A stretch of DNA of 64,000 nt, from NCBI GenBank assembly GCA_947044405.1, contig CAMRHE010000067.1:3983501-4047500 (forward strand), written 5' to 3'. Origin of the DNA: Leptodactylus fallax. Lineage: Eukaryota; Chordata; Amphibia; Anura; Leptodactylidae. The notes under the pieces were generated by a model. That model made no database searches and was not told where the DNA came from. It was given only the letters and a program-made list of their open reading frames with translations. Of this stretch, positions 36,649 through 48,500 are shown piece after piece; the first letter of the stretch is position 1, and each line of letters begins with the position of its first letter. The translations under genes and the position numbers were made by a program.

Positions 36649-37127
36649 TTAAATGGGTATTCCCATTAACATAACTATATCCATATTTGCAGATAATTAA
36701 ACGTTAAACATTATTGCAAATATAAGTAGTTAAAAATTCTGCAGATTTTTAAAGATTTTCTCTAACCATCTTAGTGGTGACATCTGTTTTCCTGATCGGT
36801 TGCCATTGGATACAACCACAAATACAGAAACTTTCTATGGTCTGGGACTTATCATGGCTGGGTTTTTGACATCCTTATTTTGGCTGGGTTATCAGGCAGG
36901 GACACTACATGTATGAAAAGATATCCCGGCCACAATAAGAACATCATGACTGATTTTCTGACCCCTGCATTCATGGTCGTAGCCAATGGCAACCGATCTA
37001 GACAACAGAATGTCACCACAAGATATTTAGAGAACATCTTTACAACTCTGCAAAATTTTTAATTACTTATATTTGCAAAAATGTTTAACTTTTAATTATC
37101 TACAAATGGTTATGTTCATGGGAATAC
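36649..37127. mobile_element. TTAA-type foldback element with long arms (copy 2)
   Basis: Left border TTAAATGGGTATTCCCATTA; right arm GTTATGTTCATGGGAATAC. The inner arms share AAATATAAGTAGTTAAAAAT and GCAACCGATC-type blocks with 16597-17072. The right terminal TTAA is lost. Confidence 0.83.
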
Positions 37128-37458
37128 TCACTAAGCACAAAACTTCTGTGGATGTAGGCTTGCTCCAATCCTTCTGTCTCTTCATAAGAGACAGATTGGA
37201 TGATGATGAGATCAGGGCTTTGTGGTGGCCACATCATCACTTCCAGGACACCTCCTCCAAAGAGTAGTCACACCAGATATTGATCTGATTTATATTATTT
37301 TTTCTTCATTCACTTAATTTTGCTAATTGATAAAAATAAACTATTAACACTTCATTCTTACTCTGCAACATTTTTTTCCACACCGGCCTTAAACCTTTAC
37401 ACAATACTGTATGTCAAAGGCAACCTTGTGATTTTGTCTCCATTTTGACTATAGCGCA

Positions 37459-37552
37459 TGGTGTACATACCATAACATACCATAACATAAAATAACATAC
37501 CATAACATACCATAACATAACATAACATAACATACCATAACATAACAATCCT
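37459..37552. repeat. CATAA-type pentanucleotide microsatellite at LINE 3' end
   Basis: Repeated ACATACCATA and ACATAACATA blocks, mixing CATAA with CATAC. It lies directly at the 3' end of the minus-strand LINE, so it is probably the LINE tail. Confidence 0.85.
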
Positions 37553-37576
37553 TTAATAGTCCCACCATGGGCAAAT

Positions 37577-38900
37577 TCAGTGTGTTACAGCAGCAAGGAC
37601 GTGCAATGCAAGATAATTACAAATACACATACAATATATAGAAAATGTTCCAAGGTAGAGGCATCCCATTGATAGTAGACAGACAGATAGAAAGGTACAG
37701 GTAAAGAAGTAGCAGGTGGGAGGGGATATCACAACAAAAAAAAAAATTTCAGTTCTCTGTGTGGAATGATCTCCGCTTAGGTCGGTGTTGGTTGTACAGC
37801 CTGACTGCAGTGGGGAGGAAAGATAGCGCTCCTTCTCACACTTAAGGTGAAGTAGTCGGTCACTGACAGTACTGCCCAGCGCTATCACGGTCTCATGCAT
37901 GGGATGAGACTTATTCTCCCGCATGGAGCTCACCACAGACAGTATCGTTCTGTCATCCACCACCTGCACTGTGTCCAGGGGACTCCCAAAGACAGAGCTG
38001 GCCCTTCTAATCAGCTTGTTGAGTTTACTTCTATCCCTGGTCAATATACTGCTTCCCCAGCAGGCCACTCCGAAGAAGATGGCTGATGCCACTACTGAGT
38101 TGAAAAAAGTGCTAAGAAGTGCCCCCTGGACTCCAAAGGCTCTCAACCTCCTAAGCAGGTAGAGCCTGCTGTGGCCCTTCCTGTACAGGACCTTCATGTG
38201 ATCTGCCCAGTCCAGCTTATTATTAAGGAGCACACTCAGGTACTTATAGGTGTTGACAATCTCTATGCCCGTCCCCTGGATTACCACTGGTTTAGGAGTG
38301 CATCTGCATTTACGAAAGTCTACCACCATCTCCTTGATCTTTCCAGCGTCAATCCTCAGGTGGTTCCGCTGGCACCAGTCCACAAAATCCCGGTTTAGTT
38401 CTCTGTACTCCCTGTCATCATCGTCTGTGATGAGACCTACTATTGCAGAGTCGTCAGAATACTTCTGTAGGTAGCAGCTAAATGAGTTGCACCTAAAATC
38501 TGCAGTGTACAGTGTGAAAAGGAAAGGGGCAAGAACTGTACCCTGGGGTGCCCCCCGTATTACAGATCACAGTATCTGACACACAGTCCCGGGCTCTCAC
38601 ATACTGAGGTCGATTTATGAGGTAGTCTAGGATCCAATTGGAGAGGGGGTGGTCCACTCCAGCAAGGCCCAGCTTGTCCCTCAGTAACCTCGGCTGTATG
38701 GAGTTAAAAGCACTGAAGAAATCAAAGAACATTATTCTCACAGTGTTCCCTGGTTTCTCCATGTGAGAAAGGGCCCTGTGCAGAAGTTGGATGATGGCAT
38801 CATCCACCCAGTGCCTGGCCCATAAGCAAACTGGAGAGGGTCCATAGCCGGGCTCACTAGAGGGCGGAGATGTGTGAAAACTAATCTCTCTAAGACCTTC
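37577..38900 (-). pseudogene. Rex1-like reverse transcriptase, broken
   Basis: Two main pieces. The upstream piece (38493-39035, only its later part homologous) has the fingers and palm: VDDAIIQLLHRALSHMEKPG and IMFFDFFSAFNSIQPRLL. After a frameshift near 38510 the next piece runs through the catalytic YSDD box (about 38447-38463) and on to VASAIFFGVACWGSSIL, LIRRASSVFGSPLDTV and a C-terminal end near 37780. Frameshifts also lie near 38850-38800. Not functional. Confidence 0.85.
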
Positions 38901-39919
38901 TCCTTCTACAGAAGTTCCTCTGTAACTATGACTTCTTGAACCCATTTCCATAGTTATTATAGTATTAATTAGCAAAATTAATATATATAATTTAATTATT
39001 TTTCCAACAAGCTCAGAAAGGGGTAAAAATGTCAAAGAAGCAATACTAACTTCATTGATCTCCCAGTGCTCCAGTTTTGATGTTCCCTAAGTCCACCAAT
39101 GGATTCAGTTTCGTGGTCCCTTTTGATGCACAGGAAATGCCACTGACTTATTTGGGTCACCATTGCACTCAGTGATTGGCTGAGTGGTATTGTCAAAAGG
39201 GACCAGGAAGTAGAGACTAGCGAGAGACCAGGATAGTGTCAAAAAGAGAGCAGCAGAGATGAGTATGACTGCTTTTATTACTTTAACCCATTCTGAGCAT
39301 TTAAAGAAAAAAATTCTCTCATCATACGACCTTTTTAACCCACCACATCTGTAACATCACTACAAATGTCTGATTGTTGAGGGCCAGAGCTCTGCTTAGT
39401 CTCTTTTTTGTCATGAAGAAGTTAAATGGATTGAAAACAAGTGAAAGAGAATATCAGCTTTTTCATTAGCACAAAGTTTCACAGAATATGGAAGGAGATA
39501 ACATTTTTTATAGTTACAGTAAAAGCAACAAGTTAAGAAAAGCTATATATGTTGTATTTTCCCCTAGACTTACCGTATTATTCCTTATAGGTAAATTTCA
39601 GCATTTTTATATGATCAACAGCAATTACAGCATTAATTCCTGCCCTCAAACACTATTACAGCTAATATATTCAGTTATATGGAAAGCTTCTGGTATTCTG
39701 CAGCGCTAGCATAAAAGCCATGATTTTTGTGTGTAGCCACCCAGAAGATGTGTTATTGCAAGTAGCATAAAGAGCTATTCAATTTGCCAGAAATCCATAC
39801 CCTTTGTTCCATTCACATAAGGCTTGTGTGACTTTTCATTGAAGCTTATCAGTCATTTGTGCAAAGCCAATTTTCCATCCTTTTGCTGAAGATAGCCTCT
39901 TTAATCTATGTTTCCACAG

Positions 39920-39992
39920 TTGGCCAAAGTAACAGTTCGAGAGTCCTTATCGAATAAAGCTAAATTTTTGATTATCCATGCTACTGCAGATG
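39920..39992 (+). CDS. DPP6: DPP6 coding exon I (triad Asp)
   Basis: The exon starts after TTTCCACAG and ends before GTGAGT. It encodes LAKVTVRESLSNKAKFLIIH followed by ATAD. The Asp in ATAD corresponds to the triad Asp of DPP-IV-type peptidases. A short 135-bp intron separates it from exon J. Confidence 0.93.
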
Positions 39993-40127
39993 GTGAGTAA
40001 TGCTTTATTAATCCTTAATCTATTCTATAATGATAAGAACCTATTAGACAGATGCTCCTCACTGAGCAGTTAGAAAATGTGCTTTAATTAATTTGTCCCT
40101 TTTACTGATACTAATCTTATTTTACAG

Positions 40128-40201
40128 AAAAAATCCACTTCCAGCACACTGCGGAACTCATAACAAATTTAGTCAAAGCCAAAGCCAATTATTCCTTACT
40201 G
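40128..40201 (+). CDS. DPP6: DPP6 coding exon J
   Basis: The acceptor is TATTTTACAG and the donor GTAAGT. The exon encodes [20 protein letters not shown] and then NYSLL. HFQH(S/T)AEL is conserved in DPP6 and DPP10. It follows exon I after the shortest intron of the set (135 bp). Confidence 0.93.
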
Positions 40202-43200
40202 GTAAGTTCCTTGCCGCACTGTTTGTGTATCTGATACACAGGGCAGGGTCAATACTGAGGGAGCAGTGCAGTGACCTGGGTGGTATGTATGAACCAAACA
40301 ATTGACTGTTTCAGCTATTTCCTTTATATTCTGCTTAAAAAAGACACTAAACTGTTAAATGCAGTTACTTTTGGCCATGAGCAATTAAGAGTGGCTATAC
40401 ACGTTTGGGGATTTTGGCGGGACCAGCCAAACATCTAATGTACTGTATATGGGGGTCTCCATGCTCTCCCATAAAGATTATGCTGGGGAAAGAAGAATCT
40501 GGCATGTTGAATTTCAGAGCCCTCAAAGGAGATACACTGCTGCCAAAGGTGTCTGGCATCACGTTATTCCCCTCTCCCTTTCTCCTAGCTGAACAGAGCA
40601 TGCATATGTATGGTTTGTTAGGAATAGCTGTCAGCCGAACAGCTACTGAAAGTGTATGGCCACTGTAATGCAACGGGTGTGGACCCACTGTGGCTGTGAA
40701 CGGATTTAACTTGGGGCTATTCTGAGAGAGATTGTAAAGTGGTCCCCTAGTATTCAACCTTTACCCCTGTGCAGAGATCTGGACTTTTCTACAAGGCAAC
40801 CACCAGTTTGCTACCTCTGTTGAATGACAGCTGACCCAAAGGCAGTGATGTGCTCAGAGGTCAGAGAACATGGTACAGAGTTAATATAGTAATCAGGCAG
40901 AGGTCAGGACAGATGGAATAAGTTCAGAGTTGGGTAACACAAGCAGAGGTCAAACATTGGTAATTCAGTCACAACTATGACCAACACCTTTGCAGGATAG
41001 TAGTTGTCTTATTGCTCAGGCACCCTCCCATGGTGGAGGGTTTCTTATATAACAAGAGGTGTGTGTTAATTGGTGCATACTCTGTTCAGGGTGTACATAC
41101 CAACCTTTTAAGAAGAAGGGATAGCATATGTGACCTAGAAATACTGTTAGCAATAGAACCTGGCAGGCTCTTGGTCCATGCTGCAGAAAGTCAAGAGTGA
41201 AAGGTAAGAGTAAGATGGCTCCTGCTAGACACCATTACACCAACGTTAAAGGGGTTGTCCAGAAATTTTCGTACTTGGGCAGGAGGCCAGGGAAGGTGAA
41301 ACATAAAAAAAAACAAAAAAAAACATACTTACCTGTCCCTGGTGCTCCAGTGTCACCATGGTGCCATTCATTGGCCTCAGCACCCTAAGGAAATTCCCGG
41401 TGATGTCACTCACATACATCATCGATTCCTTTCCTATGACCACTGAGGTTACTTTACCCGGCCTCCTGCCCAAGTACTGAAATTCCTAGACAACCCCTTT
41501 AAGACTGGTCCTGCATGATCAACCTAGACTCCTAATGGACTATAGTAATGATGTGTCTCTTAATTAGTAACAACCATATCAGAGGAAGACAATAATACAT
41601 GAATCAATCATTTTACCTGATTTGGGGTATTAGAGGGGTGGTCAGGTTTAGAAGACCCATTTTCATACATTCTAGTAGGAAATTCTAAGTTAATACGGGG
41701 TCTTCCGTTGGCTTAAGTGTACAACAGTTATAAAGAGCCTTACTTGCCCTGGAGGACGTGACCTGCATTATATAGATAATATTAATTTGACTGGACAACA
41801 TGTCATTCTTAAGTTTCTGGATTTCAAAGCCACCTTAGGGCAACATATTCAGGGAGTTTGTATTATGTTCTTATGGTTTGCACACATTACTGTGTTTGGC
41901 ATTTTCAAAAAGTAAAGGAGATATATAATGTGAGGAAGAGAATATGAGGTGAGAATGATAAAATAATAACCCAATGCACAGCTTTCTAATGCTCCTTTAA
42001 CATAACAGCCTCATAGTCTTCAAGACATCAACTGCAGTGATTTTTTTTCTCTTTTGGCCTTGAAAAACAGACATGACCTCTGTTATTGACAAAATCATTA
42101 ATATCATTTATATCACACGAGCCGCTGGCTGACATTTCCATTTTACAGCTATAACCTTTATTATGCAACATTTTTAATTAGATAATGATTCCCTTAAATT
42201 CATAATCTGATTATAAATAAGAAACTGTCATTATAAATATGTTTAACACAGCGTTTTAGCAGCACAGCACTTGTATAGAAATGCCAGGACACTGCTGTGC
42301 TCTTTATATTTCATTATTCTATGTGTCAGTTATTAAAGCATATCTATTGCTTCATATGTCCAAAAATAAGTCCAAAAACAGTGCCGACTAATTTCATAAT
42401 ATACCTTTAAAGGGGGTTGGTACTTCTTGTTCTTGTTACAGAGCTCATATCCCATGGAGTTTTATATAAAAAATAACTTCCTAATTGCTTTAATGGTATA
42501 TTATGCAATTAAAGAAGAACTCCAGTAAAACACTACTTTTCCATTTCCACTTGAAAATGAGCGTGCATGTAATATAGCGTTACTGAATAACTTACTGACA
42601 CTTTTAATGTAAAGTTATGTGCTCCTCTCCAGAGCTCTGACCTCCTCTCTGCTCTTCTGAAGTACAGAGTGTTTCCTCTAGCAAAGTGCCCTAAGGTCAA
42701 TCAAACATATATTATCAAGTAAAGTGCGCACCTAATATATAATGAAAAAAGAAATCTGCTTTATTGTGGGCAAAAAGAGCACAAAAAACACCAAAGCCAG
42801 ACACAATGGTCAGAATTACTTCAAAGCAATAATGCAATAAACTGGGGTCTATCTTGTGAGATGATTATACCTGAATTCCTATAATATGGGGTAGAGAACA
42901 CACATATATAGCCCCTAATTGATCCTATGACAAACCTATAAAGCATACTCCCATAAGAAAAAAATGAATGCTCCTAAAATGAAATATAATGTGAAGAGCA
43001 CTAAATGTCACAAAATGGGGAAGTCAAATGTGTCTTTATCCTTAACTAATAGTAGACCCTACAATGTATATAACAGACAATGTAGTGCATGGGAGAGTGA
43101 GAGAGATCAAAAGTTATTTAGTTCAGGGTTCTTTGTAGCTACGGAGTAACATTACAAAATTCCGACTGCCTGCAGTCATTACAAGGAGTAACTTTAAGAT

Positions 43201-44201
43201 CGCCATACACATAATAAGAAAAGTTGTCCAAACCCACCAGATTCCACAGAACTGGTCAGTTATGGTATGTATATGAATGGGGGTATTCCAACTTTTCTGT
43301 GACAGATGACGTTGGCGAAAGGAAGGAATCTAAACGTCCTTAACTCATTGTTTTCCCAAGAGTTAAAATTCCACCAGAAGTGTCTAGCAGCAGCTTTCTC
43401 CCCTTTCTCTACTAAAAACACATACACAATCAGGTGAACATTAAAGAGTAACTGTGATTTCAATTAATATATATTTTCGACTTGTCAGATCCTTATGTCT
43501 TCTTGAGCTGTCTATACACATTAGATTAAAGTTTTCTGAACTTATTGATTTTAACAGAATCTCCTGGCAGTCAAATGTATTCAGGGTCAATGTAGCTGCC
43601 CTGGCATCTTTCTGATCCTTTGTTCCCTTGGAAATAAACATTTCTAGACCTGTCTTTCACCTTATATTCCCTTTCCTACCGATTCAAGTGTATTCTGTTA
43701 TAGTCTAAGTGTGCATATATGTAAAGTTATTGGGAGAGATAGCTGTCAGTCAAGCAAGTTTTTGCCCAAGACCAATTCCATGACCATTATAATTACCTAA
43801 TGGTTGGATGTGAGGTCCTGATATCAGAACAGCTGTCAATGAGTAATCTGTTTGGCTGTCCTAGGAGTCCCCTCAACTTTATTCTGAGGCTTTCAGATGC
43901 CTAGATGACAACCACTACGAATGACAATATAAGAGGACCATTACGGCCTTTGGCTAGGGTTTACTTGAATCTTCAAAATCAGCCTGCAAAGGTGTTATAG
44001 TGTCTAGAGATACACTCATATCTTCTTCATCACATACACTAAATGTATGTTCATTTCGGAATTTAATTATACTTCAGTGACAGGTTTGCCAAGATAAGAT
44101 TAAATCTAAAGCAGACCAGGTACATGTTTCATAAAGGTTATATATCTATAATTGAAATAGAATTTTGTTTTAAACTATTTTTTGTGCATATTCCCTTTTA
44201 G
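40202..44201 (+). other. DPP6 intron between exons J and K
   Basis: It contains one clear TTAA foldback (41246-41502). The remainder, 40.2-41.2 and 41.5-44.2 kb, is AT-rich and unremarkable; a TTTAAAGGGGG stretch at 42407 may be one end of a decayed element. Confidence 0.7.
41246..41502. mobile_element. TTAA-type (T2/Kolobok-like) foldback element
   Basis: Left TTAAAGGGGTTGTCCAGAAA, right GACAACCCCTTTAA; arms GTACTTGGGCAGGAGGCC and GGCCTCCTGCCCAAGTAC are exact complements. Length 257 bp, the cleanest palindrome of its family here. Confidence 0.88.
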
Positions 44202-44348
44202 ATATATCCCGATGAAAATCATTATATGAAGAGCCCGGCAATGGAGCAGCACTTGCACAAGTCCATTGTGAATTTCTTTGAAGAATGCTTCAGAATTCAA
44301 GATAAGCCCCCTGTAGTAGCCATAGAAGAAGAAGAAGAAGAGGATTAA
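44202..44348 (+). CDS. DPP6: DPP6 terminal coding exon K with stop codon
   Basis: The exon starts after TTCCCTTTTAG. It encodes [20 protein letters not shown], then [15 protein letters not shown], a Pro/Val linker and an acidic tail of Glu ending in Asp and TAA. The His in DENHY is the triad His position. The tail matches the acidic C-terminus of DPP6. It gives 48 residues before the stop. Confidence 0.95.
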   Translation: MYPDENHYMKSPAMEQHLHKSIVNFFEECFRIQDKPPVVAIEEEEEED

Positions 44349-44560
44349 GTTTTGTTCGTGCCAAGTACAAACCAGTTCTTACATAACAATATGCAACTGA
44401 ATTGTTTTCCTTGGAAACTACAAAATGTTATGTTTAGCATGTGTTTAACGGAACAGTGCCCTCAATGGCTTATACGACCGTACCACTTCCCAGGAAGAAG
44501 AACGTAAAGCATGGTGGACTCAGCAAACAGTGCTGTCTATTCACACCGCTTTTTGTTACC

Positions 44561-44566
44561 AATAAA
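44561..44566 (+). promoter_or_regulatory. DPP6: Candidate polyadenylation signal of DPP6 (AATAAA)
   Basis: A canonical AATAAA lies 213 bases after the DPP6 stop codon. It is followed within about 40 bases by an A-rich tract. Further AATAAA motifs occur downstream, for example at 48492, so this may be only a proximal site. Confidence 0.5.
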
Positions 44567-45384
44567 GGTTTCTAGTACTTCAAAATAATAAAAAGGGCAA
44601 AAAAAAAAAAAAGAAAAAAAGGAATAATGGAAGATACGAGACTTTTTGAGGAACTTCATGAAGACTATTACACAGACTAGACAACCCGTTAATTCATGAA
44701 AACAACAGTAGCATTTAACCCGTCCTTATTCCCGCTCTAAATTAACATTGCATTTGAGTCTGAAGAAACTAATACTGTTAGTACGAAACAAAGATTATAG
44801 CACAATTATTTTATTAATACTAATTTACAGTTTGCTTGCTCAGTATCACACCATAAAAACACAAAAAAATACAAATTTTGAAAAATGACAACCTTCAGGG
44901 CAGCAGAAACAAATACAATGTACTAACCTTACTAGAACTGTGTATATCATTATGTTATTTTATGTTTTTATCTTTTTTTTTTACTACCTTTTTTTTTTTT
45001 TTTTATTCATCTCGGGGTTATTTTTTATTTTTTTGCTGTTTACTTTAGTGTATGAAAGATGCGTAGAGGTATTTACTGTCACATAGATGATATTTTCTTG
45101 TAGGCCATTTTTGTGAAGTCCTGATTTGAATATAGTAGTCTAATATGTTATAATTCAGATCCGCAGGCAACATTTTACTTTTAGGCTGTGCATATTTGGG
45201 AGTCTTTTCAAATGGACGTAAGCCATTAATTCAAAGTCCATATTATAAACATTTTACCAAAAACTAACACTTTTTGGCATACTTTGCAACGGTAATATAG
45301 TAAAGCCCAGAAGAGCTCTATATTTCCTGATATTAATAGGCATTCGGTGAATTCTAGAGGATTAAAATGGTGTTTTTTTAATTC

Positions 45385-45670
45385 TTTTTTACTGATATAA
45401 GTTATAGCTAGCCACATTTTAGATTTTTGGTTCTCTCTTATTTTTAATATCTAATATTAATGTATAGTTATCAACTAGGACTATGAATACAATTCATGAG
45501 CCAGATCTGTCCCTTATGTTGTATTAAGTTCTTTTTTTTTTACTGATATAAGTTAAAACTACCAACATTTTAGATCTTTGGTTCTTTTTTATTCTTTAAT
45601 TTCTAATATAAATATATACTTATCAACTAGCATTATGACTACAATTCATAAGCCAGATCTGTCCATTATC
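45385..45670. repeat. Direct duplication in DPP6 3' region
   Basis: 45385-45515 and 45535-45670 both contain TTACTGATATAAGTTA, ATTTTAGAT, TTATCAACTAG and ATTCAT-AGCCAGATCTGTCC in the same order, offset by about 151 bases. Confidence 0.8.
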
Positions 45671-46931
45671 TTGATTATTTGATCAATGCCTGCTAAACAA
45701 TTAGTGGCGTGGTAGTGATAGGAAATGTTGATGGGTTTGGTTGATATACCTGCACTTTAGTCAGGTTAGCTATGGTAAAAGGAGTTCAAGAGTCAAAATA
45801 AGTGCCAGGCCATAGACAATGATGTCACATGATTATGTCACATGACCACTTGGACGTGACATCACAAGCACAGCCTTTACCCACAGGTAATTATGTCATA
45901 AAACTAAGTATCCAAATAATGATATGAGTATAGAGCTTGCTGTTTGTTTAATCTCTCCTTAATAAATGATGACTATGTAGATGGGAGATGGGAGTAGAGC
46001 ACAAGTGCAATGTAGAATCTAGGTTTAGGAGTTAGGTGAGACATCAAAAATACAAGACAGGATGGGCACAGATAATGTTGGTAGGAAGAACATAGTAAGT
46101 GCCAGAAACAGGCCAATAACAGTCTATAGCTATGAGTAGATTGGATTTCAGTATCAAACTTCTAAATGATGATGATGTCAAAAATAGGATGGGTTAGGCA
46201 GCAGCACATGATCACTTGTAAAGGTGATGGGTATTGTTCAGATATGATGTCCATATCTGCTCACATTGTACCCTAATGGAAGACCAGTGTAACTTTAAGG
46301 CCCATTCACATGGAACAATTCTGATCAAAAATATCCAAAATGATCATCAAAGCTGTGTTTCCTCTTCCAAGTGGGCACTGTCATTTTTGCCTAGTGATAG
46401 ATCTTGCACTCAGCAGGCAAATGCATTGAATCTTTTTGAGATATACCAAAAGCCAATTGTATATTGTATACAAAAGTGTATAAATTATATTAAGAAGCAT
46501 ACAAAATAAACTTATATAATGTATTGATTTTTTGATTTTTGCCGCTCTGAATATTGGGTTGTTGTGATGGGCTTGTATTCAATAACTAATCCCTACAACT
46601 AATGGTTATTGCCTAGAATGATACTAGTATACAGTATATTATAAATGAATATATTGAAAAACTAGAGTTAATATAATAAATATAATAAAGTATAAAATCA
46701 CCAGTTTTTTAGATTATAATCAATTTACCTGGTGGAATTGATATAAATTCATTGTTTGGCTAGCTGTCAAACTTTAATTGAAATATACTGAATTTTGCCT
46801 ATACTAAAAATGGTAATTGGTACCCAATGATATATGTAAAACAGGTTATAGTTATACCTGTAAGTAAGGGTTCTGAAAACAGCTGGGCCAAAGAGGTGAA
46901 AGCAAGAGCCCATATAGAGGTGCCACTGCCC

Positions 46932-47286
46932 TTAAAGGGGTTATCTAGGCAGTGTAAAAGTTCTCTGGTGGCAAGGGTAGTAATAACCTTAAAAAAATAG
47001 CTATACTCGCTCCTCCTTGCTCCTCTATCACAGAGCGTTCTGGTTCTCCTCACTGGCCCATGTTGTCAATTCTGCAGTCACTGACTACAGCTTCAGCCAG
47101 TCACTAAGGCCTGTGGTTGGCTGAAGCTACAGTCAGTGATGTCATGTCGGCAGCGTTGGCAACATGGGCCAGTGCGGAGAACTGGCACCTCCACTCTGTA
47201 ACTCATGGGTGATTAAGAGTGAGTATTTCATGTTATCCCTATCTTTGCCATCAAGGATCTTTTATTCTTCCTGGATAACCCTTTAA
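46932..47286. mobile_element. TTAA-type foldback element
   Basis: Left TTAAAGGGGTTATCTAGG; right CCTGGATAACCCTTTAA. The arms include TGGCCCATGTTG / CAACATGGGCCA and CACTGACTACAGCTTCAGCC with its complement. Length 355 bp. Its right TTAA is shared with the next element. Confidence 0.88.
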
Positions 47287-47613
47287 AAGAGGAACTTTCA
47301 TTACCTCTACCAACCTTTTGCAACTTTCAATAAGTGCTGCTACTCTCTTTCTGCCACAATTGTATTTTTTTTCTCTAGTTCCCACCATTCCGGGGCAATC
47401 ATTGCTGTTAGTTTTAGCAAAATTATCCTCTCTCCTGTCAGGTGCTTAGGACCACCCACCTGACATTAGAGAGCATAATTGTGCTGAAACTAACAGAAAT
47501 GATTGCTCGGGAATGGCCGAGGCTAGAAAAAAAATTGCAACTGCAACAGAAGCATTGGAGTGGCACCTATTGAAGCCTGTGTAGAGTTGGAGGTGACAAA
47601 AGGGCCCCTTTAA
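47283..47613. mobile_element. TTAA-type foldback element, CACCTATTAA family (copy 2)
   Basis: Left TTAAAAGAGGAACTTTCATT, right GACAAAAGGGCCCCTTTAA. Arms ACCTGACATTAGAGAG and CTCTCCTGTCAGGTG; CTGTTAGTTTTAGC with CTGAAACTAACAG. It begins at the same TTAA that ends the preceding element. Confidence 0.85.
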
Positions 47614-48500
47614 GAGTTTTTGTAAGGTAGAGGTCATAAAAAAAAAAATCAGAAATTTAATTTGGAATAATTACCAAGCAGAATATTATTAAATATTTTC
47701 AAAATATATTATGGTTTTACGTTGGACTCCAAAATTGCGCTTGCTGTTTCGTACGAGAATTATGACTGTATTTCAGTCATCAAAAAAATGTTGATATTTA
47801 GATAAACCTTTCTAGATGTTTGATATGCTGGCGTTAATATTATTAATGTTCCGACCAAATGTACAGCCAGTATTAATGTTGTATATATGAGTTTGTAAAT
47901 ACGGAATGTAAGTCATTTATTTGTGAAGATTCCAGCCGCTTATTAGTATTGTGTTTCGCATGCCAGCCAAACCACTCCACCCTTTGCTAATCAGAACTGT
48001 TAGCTTTAAATTTCACTATAAAATAGCTAATCATTTTATGTTTTCTGACAGCTTGAATGTTAACGCGGGTTTTTACAATTTTGACATAGTAATGTTAGTA
48101 AACTCACATCCAGTCAGCAAATGATGTATCAATGTTGTTCTCCTATGTTATTTTGGTTTTCTTTTTGCTTTTTTGTTTTTGTTTTTTTTCTCTTGAAATT
48201 TTAAATGTTAGTTAATGTTATTTATGTCACATTGGACAATAGATTATCTGTAAGACATTTCAATGACAGTGGATTTTTTTTAGTACATTACAAAAATGAT
48301 GAAAGGAAATAAAAAATAAACACAAAAATGCCAAATGAAAACTACTGATTTTAACATTTTCCTATATCATTGGGTGACAAGGTGTACCTTGATGTGTATA
48401 ACTGTACACAAAACAAAACTTCGCTTTTTGTCCAAAATTTTTTGTAGAAAGAAAGTTAGGATGTGGCATGGTAGTGTTTCGTCATCCATGAAATAAATCA

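Larger units (their letters stand above)
37459..38915 (-). mobile_element. Rex1/CR1-clade-like LINE fragment, 5' truncated
   Basis: Minus-strand reverse transcriptase with a tail of CATAA-type pentanucleotides (37459-37552). Homology begins at the RT fingers near 38912 and goes to the C-terminus; the endonuclease is missing. The RT phrases (MFFDFFSAFNSIQP, KYSDDSA, FRKCRCTPKP) are those of the Rex1-like LINEs common in fish and frogs. The clade name is from memory and tentative. Confidence 0.8.
35608..39919 (+). other. DPP6 intron between exons H and I
   Basis: It contains a foldback related to the one at 16.6 kb (36649-37127) and a Rex1/CR1-like LINE fragment with a pentanucleotide tail (37459-38915). 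Other parts (35.6-36.6 and 38.95-39.9 kb) show no feature. Confidence 0.75.
44349..48500 (+). other. DPP6 3' untranslated / downstream region
   Basis: No open reading frame here looks real. The stretch is AT-rich with several AATAAA motifs (44561, 48492). It contains a direct duplication near 45.4-45.7 kb and two TTAA-flanked foldback elements at 46932-47613. AT-rich non-repetitive sequence at 47.65-48.5 kb could be the distal end of a long 3' UTR; this is inference from the terminal AATAAA only. Confidence 0.4.

Noticed and set aside
38493..39035. Whole 180-residue frame as one protein
   Set aside because: Only the part left of about 38915 has reverse-transcriptase similarity; the rest is unrelated upstream sequence.
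40395..40757. 120-residue minus-strand frame downstream of exon J
   Set aside because: No motif, no splice context, and the opposite strand has an equally long frame; most likely chance.
44581..44621. A-rich tract after DPP6 as a processed pseudogene tail
   Set aside because: The preceding sequence is the genuine terminal exon with an intron before it, so this is genomic A-rich sequence near the polyadenylation site.
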